A DNA stretch of 64,000 bases, from assembly GCF_024362525.1 (NCBI RefSeq), contig NZ_CP101458.1:434001-498000 (forward strand). Direction: 5' to 3'. A program made the position numbers and the translations under genes. The notes beneath the pieces are model-generated. The model was given only the letters and a program-made list of their open reading frames with translations, searched no databases and was not told the origin of the DNA. This document shows, in pieces, positions 60,236-64,000 of this stretch. Numbering within the stretch: position 1 is the stretch's first letter; the number at the start of each line of letters is the position of its first letter. Source of the stretch: Natrononativus amylolyticus (GTDB lineage Archaea; Halobacteriota; Halobacteria; Halobacteriales; Natrialbaceae).

Positions 60236-61300
60236 ATGCGGGAGACGCTTGCCGAGTGGCGGCCGGTGATCGACGAGACGATCGCTGACCTCCTCCCACG
60301 AGAAGTCGATGCCGAGTACCTCGAGTCGTTCTTCGGCGAGGCGACCTACAGCTACGACCCCGAGGGCGTCCAGTGTGCGCTGTCCGACCCGGTCTGGGAC
60401 CTCCTCGACCGTGGTGGCAAACGGTGGCGGGCCGTCCTCTTTCTGGTCTTCCTCGAGGCCTTCGGCGAGGATCCCGAACCCTACCTCCCCTACGCCTGCA
60501 TCCCCGAGATACTGCACAACGGGACGATCATCGTCGACGACGTCGAGGACGGGGCGGCGATTCGGCGCGGCGAACCCGCGCTCCACCACGTCTACGGCGA
60601 GGACGTCGCGCTCAACGCGGGCAACGCGATGTACTTCCTGCCGCTGAAGATCCTGACGAACGACCCCGCCGACCTGCCCGCAGAGCGCAGACTCGCGGCC
60701 TACGAGATGCTGATGTACGAACTCAACCGCACCCACCTCGGCCAGGGGATGGACATCTACTGGCACAACGAGCGCGAGGTCCGCATCGGCCGCGAGGAGT
60801 ACCTCGAGATGTGCGCCTGCAAGACCGGCTGTCTCGGCCGGATCGTCGCCCAGCTCGCGGCGATCGTCGCCGACCAGCCCCCCGAGGTGACGGCCGCGGT
60901 CGCCGACTACGCCGAACTCACCTCGATCGCGTTCCAGGTCGGCGACGACATCTTAGACGTCGAGAACTCGCTCGGCCGGGCCGGCGAGTTCGGCAAGGAG
61001 TTCGGCAACGACATCCGCGAGGGAAAGAAGACGCTGCTGGTCATCCACGCCATCGAGGAGAGCGACCCCGCCGACGCCGAGCGCCTCCAGGAGATCCTCG
61101 GGGCCGAGACGAACACCGACGAGGAGATCGTAGAGGCGCTGTCGATCATCGAGGGCGCCGGAAGCATCGAGTACGCCCGCGAGCGCGCGCTCGAGCTGGC
61201 GGCCGAGGCGAGAGAGAACGTCCGCGGCCTCGACCTCGAGCCGGCGGCGACGGACCAGCTCCTCGAGTTCACGGAGTTCGTCGTCGCCCGCGACGTCTGA
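60236..61300 (+). CDS. Polyprenyl diphosphate synthase (geranylgeranyl/geranylfarnesyl type)
   Basis: The 354-residue enzyme elongates isoprenoid chains. The first Asp-rich motif DDVED is at 101-105, with RRGEPALHH after it. The second, GDDILD, is at 236-241. The IPP-binding GGKRWR is near residue 60. Chain length cannot be decided without modelling the residue before the first motif (here IIV). ATG 60236 is used; a GTG five codons earlier is an alternative. It is 81 bases after the E1-alpha gene. It feeds lipid core or menaquinone synthesis. Confidence 0.92.
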   Translation: MRETLAEWRPVIDETIADLLPREVDAEYLESFFGEATYSYDPEGVQCALSDPVWDLLDRGGKRWRAVLFLVFLEAFGEDPEPYLPYACIPEILHNGTIIVDDVEDGAAIRRGEPALHHVYGEDVALNAGNAMYFLPLKILTNDPADLPAERRLAAYEMLMYELNRTHLGQGMDIYWHNEREVRIGREEYLEMCACKTGCLGRIVAQLAAIVADQPPEVTAAVADYAELTSIAFQVGDDILDVENSLGRAGEFGKEFGNDIREGKKTLLVIHAIEESDPADAERLQEILGAETNTDEEIVEALSIIEGAGSIEYARERALELAAEARENVRGLDLEPAATDQLLEFTEFVVARDV

Positions 61301-61378
61301 ACCGGCTCGGGCGGCTGACAGTCACGGCCGCCGGCATCTCGGGGCGGGATCTAACTGGCTCGCTTCCGTACCCGACCT

Positions 61379-61768
61379 ATGGGCGATCACGCGACCCGCG
61401 CCGACTCGCCGCCGCGGACGAGTCCGTGGCCGATTCTCATCGCAGTGGGGCTCGTCGGCGCCGAGGTCGGCATCATCCTCGATCTGTTTCCCGTCGCCGT
61501 CGGCGGACTGGTACTCCTCGCGCGGAGCCTCGTCGGCATCCTCTCCGAATCGGGTTACCTCTCGCGTCCGCGAGTACTGGCTGCTGGCCTCGGGGTCGCG
61601 TTCGTCGCGGTCGGGCTGGCGCTGTACGGGCTGGGAACGGGACTGCTCGCGGGTGGGACCGGCGCCGAAACGCTGGTCGGACTCGAGAGCCGCGGGCTCG
61701 CGATCGCCGTCGCCGGCGCGCTCACGCTGGCCGGAGCGGCCGTCCTGCCTCGAGTTCGACGCGCCTGA
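61379..61768 (+). CDS. Small membrane protein of the cytochrome-oxidase-linked kind (DUF7541-like)
   Basis: The 129-residue protein has four spans (WPILIAVGLVGAEVGIILDLF, VAVGGLVLLARSLVGIL, VLAAGLGVAFVAVGLALYGL, LAIAVAGALTLAGAAVL) and little else. I recall that proteins of this kind sit by cytochrome oxidase genes in haloarchaea, but no oxidase gene is in this window. The two following small membrane genes strengthen that reading. Function is unproven. Confidence 0.68.
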   Translation: MGDHATRADSPPRTSPWPILIAVGLVGAEVGIILDLFPVAVGGLVLLARSLVGILSESGYLSRPRVLAAGLGVAFVAVGLALYGLGTGLLAGGTGAETLVGLESRGLAIAVAGALTLAGAAVLPRVRRA

Positions 61769-61842
61769 GACGTCCGAGATCGGGGGGTACGCAGATTCGA
61801 CCGGCCCCACAGCGACTTATGGAGTCGGCGCGTAGGCGTCGT

Positions 61843-62091
61843 ATGAGTCGGAGCGCGTTCGACGCCGAGATGGCACTCGACCTCGCGGTCAACCTCATTC
61901 CGCTGGGGATCCTCGTCTTCTTCATCGGACTGTACGCGCTCGTCAACCCGTGGGGGATCGACCCGCTCAGAAGCACGCTCCAGTTCGCGATCATCGGGTT
62001 CACCGCGGTCGGTCTGGCACTCGTCACGTACGTCGCCGCCCGAGCGATCGAAGGCGACCCCCGGACCCGGGGCGACTCGAGCCGACGTTAG
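61843..62091 (+). CDS. Small membrane protein (DUF6684-like), 82 aa
   Basis: The sequence MALDLAVNLIPLGILVFFIGLYALVNPWGIDPLRSTLQFAIIGFTAVGLALVTYVAARAI gives two spans with a short WGIDPL loop, typical of the small haloarchaeal protein found with the cytochrome oxidase genes. ATG 61843 is preferred over one eight codons earlier. It ends by overlapping a convergent gene by 4 bases. Confidence 0.75.
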   Translation: MSRSAFDAEMALDLAVNLIPLGILVFFIGLYALVNPWGIDPLRSTLQFAIIGFTAVGLALVTYVAARAIEGDPRTRGDSSRR

Positions 62092-62222
62092 GGGCCACCC
62101 AGCACGAGGACGAAACCAGTGAGCGCCATCAGGACGACGATCCCAGCCAGTACGAGTCCGAACAGCTCCTTCTCGGAGAGCCGACGGTCGTCCGCCGGTT
62201 CGTCGGGGCCACTCGAGGACAC
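62088..62222 (-). CDS. Single-helix membrane microprotein (DUF7520-like), 44 aa
   Basis: From GTG 62222 the protein reads MSSSGPDEPADDRRLSEKEL followed by one span FGLVLAGIVVLMALTGFVLVLGGP. Its stop overlaps that of the DUF6684-like gene by 4 bases. This small single-helix type also belongs, from memory, to the oxidase-linked set. The start is uncertain because no ATG is available near; GTG is the only reasonable choice. Confidence 0.65.
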   Translation of the reverse strand: MSSSGPDEPADDRRLSEKELFGLVLAGIVVLMALTGFVLVLGGP

Positions 62223-62317
62223 GGAAACTCTCGGAGTGCTACACCGCCGCCGGATAAATGCCTTCGCCACCCGACGCAGCGAACTCGCCGGGAACGCACA
62301 CCAGCCGAGGTGTCGGC

Positions 62318-62470
62318 TCAGTTGGCGAGGGGAACCGTCCGCGCCCGCCCGCCGTCGTCGAACTCGTCGTCGGGATACCGCGTCTCGCAGTTCAGACACT
62401 GATACCCGCCGTCGATGTGTCCGTACAGACGCCCGCCGCAGTCAGCACACTGTCCGTGTGGATAGTACAT
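62318..62470 (-). CDS. Zinc-ribbon microprotein, 50 aa
   Basis: The ATG at 62470 gives MYYPHGQCADCGGRLYGHIDGG, then YQCLNCETRYPDDEFDD. The two CxxC pairs (CADC, CLNC) are 12 residues apart and make a small zinc ribbon, with an acidic C-terminal tail. Such microproteins are common in haloarchaea and several affect growth or biofilm traits. It is divergent from the DUF309 gene. Confidence 0.75.
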   Translation of the reverse strand: MYYPHGQCADCGGRLYGHIDGGYQCLNCETRYPDDEFDDGGRARTVPLAN

Positions 62471-62585
62471 CTGAATGTGGAAAACGGCCCCGTTCGAATA
62501 AGCCCTCCGCCACAACGGTACACGCATTAAGAACGTTCTGTAGATCGACCGACGGAGTTACCCCACGACCGCCCGAAGACTCGGT

Positions 62586-63068
62586 ATGGACGACCACACC
62601 CGCGACCCTACCGTCGGCGCCCCCGACGGGGACCCGACGGGGTGGCTCGAGTCGGCGGGTCGCTGGGAGCACGGCACCTTACGCCGGGCGACGATCCACG
62701 GCGTTCGGCTGTTCAACAGCGGCGCGTACCACGAGAGCCACGACTGCTTCGAGGACGAGTGGTACAACTACGGGCGGGGAACCTGCGAGAGCATGTTCCT
62801 CCACGGGATGGTCCAGGTCGCAGCGGGCGCCTACAAGCGTATCGACTTCGAGAACGACGACGGAATGCGTTCGCTGTTTCGCACTGCTCTCCAGTACTTC
62901 CACGGCGTGCCGCGGGACTTCTACGGCGTCGACGTCCTCGAGGTGCGAACGACGCTCACGAACGCCCTCGAGGAGCCCGAACGCATCGACGGCTGGCAGA
63001 TTCCCCTCGACGGACGGGTTCCGGCGGCTCGAGACGTCGATTTCGCGTACGCCGCCGGCCTCGAGTAA
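62586..63068 (+). CDS. DUF309-family protein
   Basis: The 160-residue protein carries the family block [43 protein letters not shown], with conserved His, Glu and Asp that suggest metal binding. The fold is all-helical. DUF309 members are common in archaea and bacteria with no agreed function. An ATTAAGAACG box lies about 55 nt before the ATG. Confidence 0.9.
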   Translation: MDDHTRDPTVGAPDGDPTGWLESAGRWEHGTLRRATIHGVRLFNSGAYHESHDCFEDEWYNYGRGTCESMFLHGMVQVAAGAYKRIDFENDDGMRSLFRTALQYFHGVPRDFYGVDVLEVRTTLTNALEEPERIDGWQIPLDGRVPAARDVDFAYAAGLE

Positions 63069-63147
63069 CGGGCAAACGTCTTCGATCACGAACAGCTCTC
63101 GCGAGAGATCGAACGGCCTTTGAGGACGACGCGCCTAGTGTGAGCAA

Positions 63148-63945
63148 ATGAAAGTTGCCCAGCTCGGGTCGGGGACGCCCGAAATCGCGGTCGTCGCCGG
63201 CGTTCACGGCGACGAACCCTGCGGCGTTCGCGCCGTCGAGCGACTGCTCGACGAACGGCCGCCCGTCGAACGGCCGGTCAAACTCGTCGTCGCCAACGAG
63301 GCGGCCCTCGAGCGACAGGTCCGGTTCCTCGACGAGGATCTGAACCGCGCGTTCCCCGGCTCGCCGGAGGCGGACACCCACGAGGGACGTCTGGCCCACG
63401 AACTCGCCGCGGAGCTACGGAACTGTCTCTCCTTCTCGATGCACTCCACCCAGAGCCACGCGGAGCCGTTCGCCATCGTCAACGGCCTGTCGGAGACGGC
63501 AACGGAGCTGTGTCCGCAGCTACCGGTCAACGCGATCGTCGAAACCGGCCCGTTCGCGGAGGGGCGGCTGTTCACGCAGATCGAGACGATCGAGGTCGAG
63601 TGCGGCCTCCAGGGCTCGGATACGGCCGCCGAGAACGCGGATCGACTGACGCGGGCATTTCTGACCGCCGTCGGTGTGCTCCCCGGCGACACCGTCTCTC
63701 GAGACCTTCCGGTGTTCCGGCTCACCGACAGCATCCGAAAGCAGCGGGCCGACGAGTACGAGGTGTTCGTCGAGAACTTCCAGCGCGTCGAGGCCGGCGA
63801 CGCGTTCGCGGCCACCGACGGCGAACCCCAGGTCGCCGCGGAGCCGTTCTACCCCGTTCTCATGTCGCCGTACGGCTACAGCGACGTCTTCGGCTACACC
63901 GCGGAGAAACTCGAGGTGCTCACCTCGGGAACGATCGCCGACTAG
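63148..63945 (+). CDS. Succinylglutamate desuccinylase/aspartoacylase-like (M14) hydrolase
   Basis: The 265-residue cytoplasmic protein has metal ligands His20 and Glu23 (VAGVHGDEPCG), the DLNRAFPG box near 65-72, His100 (FSMHSTQS) and a catalytic-type Glu near IEVECGLQG. The last about 75 residues form a small beta domain (YEVFVENFQRVEAGDAFAATDGEPQV). It would cleave an acyl-amino acid or related amide; the exact substrate is unknown. It is related in fold to the hydrolase half of the exported fusion at 8683-10125. No gene follows before the window end. Confidence 0.88.
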   Translation: MKVAQLGSGTPEIAVVAGVHGDEPCGVRAVERLLDERPPVERPVKLVVANEAALERQVRFLDEDLNRAFPGSPEADTHEGRLAHELAAELRNCLSFSMHSTQSHAEPFAIVNGLSETATELCPQLPVNAIVETGPFAEGRLFTQIETIEVECGLQGSDTAAENADRLTRAFLTAVGVLPGDTVSRDLPVFRLTDSIRKQRADEYEVFVENFQRVEAGDAFAATDGEPQVAAEPFYPVLMSPYGYSDVFGYTAEKLEVLTSGTIAD

Positions 63946-64000
63946 CCGCCGCTCCGGGATACGGGCACCGTTCACCGCGTCGCAGGATTCATACGCGGTC

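Noticed and set aside
1-64000. tRNA, rRNA, CRISPR arrays, insertion sequences or prophage genes
   Set aside because: A reading of the intergenic stretches showed no cloverleaf-like sequence, no regularly spaced repeats and no transposase or integrase motifs. A dedicated tRNA search could still overturn the tRNA part.

Overview
This is a chromosomal stretch of a halophilic archaeon (class Halobacteria). The evidence is high GC with strongly acidic proteins, twin-arginine signal peptides, a halocyanin, TFB with TATA-type promoters (often about 25-30 nt before the start codon, implying leaderless transcripts), Bat-type HTH regulators, a HalOD1 protein, and archaeal mevalonate and shikimate enzymes. 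The style of the intergenic DNA suggests a Natrialbales-like genus, but this is a guess. I see no rRNA, tRNA, CRISPR array, insertion sequence or prophage. The window looks like stable core genome plus lineage-specific small membrane proteins.

Layout. 1-2.8 kb: a cut-off NDH-2-like oxidoreductase, phosphomevalonate decarboxylase and endonuclease III. 2.8-8.5 kb: a respiratory cluster with a halocyanin, a Rieske protein, a cytochrome b split into b6-like and subunit IV-like halves, and five or six small membrane proteins unique to haloarchaea. 8.6-10.1 kb: an exported fusion of a DsbA-like fold that has lost both active-site cysteines with an M14/AstE-type metallohydrolase, behind an AT-rich, palindrome-rich promoter. 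10-24.4 kb: housekeeping genes (NSS transporter, MetRS, pyruvate kinase, NfeD, a band-7 protein, TFB, AroD, archaeal dehydroquinate synthase) mixed with small regulators. 24.5-36.7 kb: regulators (winged-helix proteins, a histidine kinase, two Bat-type HTH proteins, HalOD1), topoisomerase I, a serine hydrolase, a MATE pump and an EamA transporter. 36.9-44.1 kb: GatB, a membrane hydrolase and the SMC-ScpA operon. 44.1-53.6 kb: MTA phosphorylase, a second MATE pump, a PRTase with an extra C-terminal domain, a cytoplasmic trypsin-like protease, a PhzF protein and PEP synthase. 53.7-64 kb: an exported cysteine-rich hydrolase, MfnA-type decarboxylase, a NAD-kinase relative without its signature motif, an M28 peptidase, an orphan E1-alpha, a polyprenyl synthase, three small membrane proteins of the cytochrome-oxidase-associated type, DUF309 and a second AstE/AspA-like hydrolase.

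How the genes work together. The 4.4-8.5 kb genes can be read as one transcription unit for a menaquinol:halocyanin oxidoreductase. Pyruvate kinase and PEP synthase are opposite arms of the PEP/pyruvate node. AroB' and AroD are consecutive early shikimate steps. Mevalonate decarboxylation and the prenyl synthase serve lipid synthesis. SMC, ScpA and a small coiled-coil protein form a chromosome-organisation operon.

The most unusual items are the cysteine-less DsbA/AstE fusion with its palindromic promoter, a pair of 20-bp direct repeats exactly 80 bp apart upstream of a DUF7123-type gene, the degenerate NAD-kinase-like protein, the cytoplasmic trypsin-like protease, and the untested small subunits around the bc complex. 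DUF numbers quoted here are from memory and were not checked.
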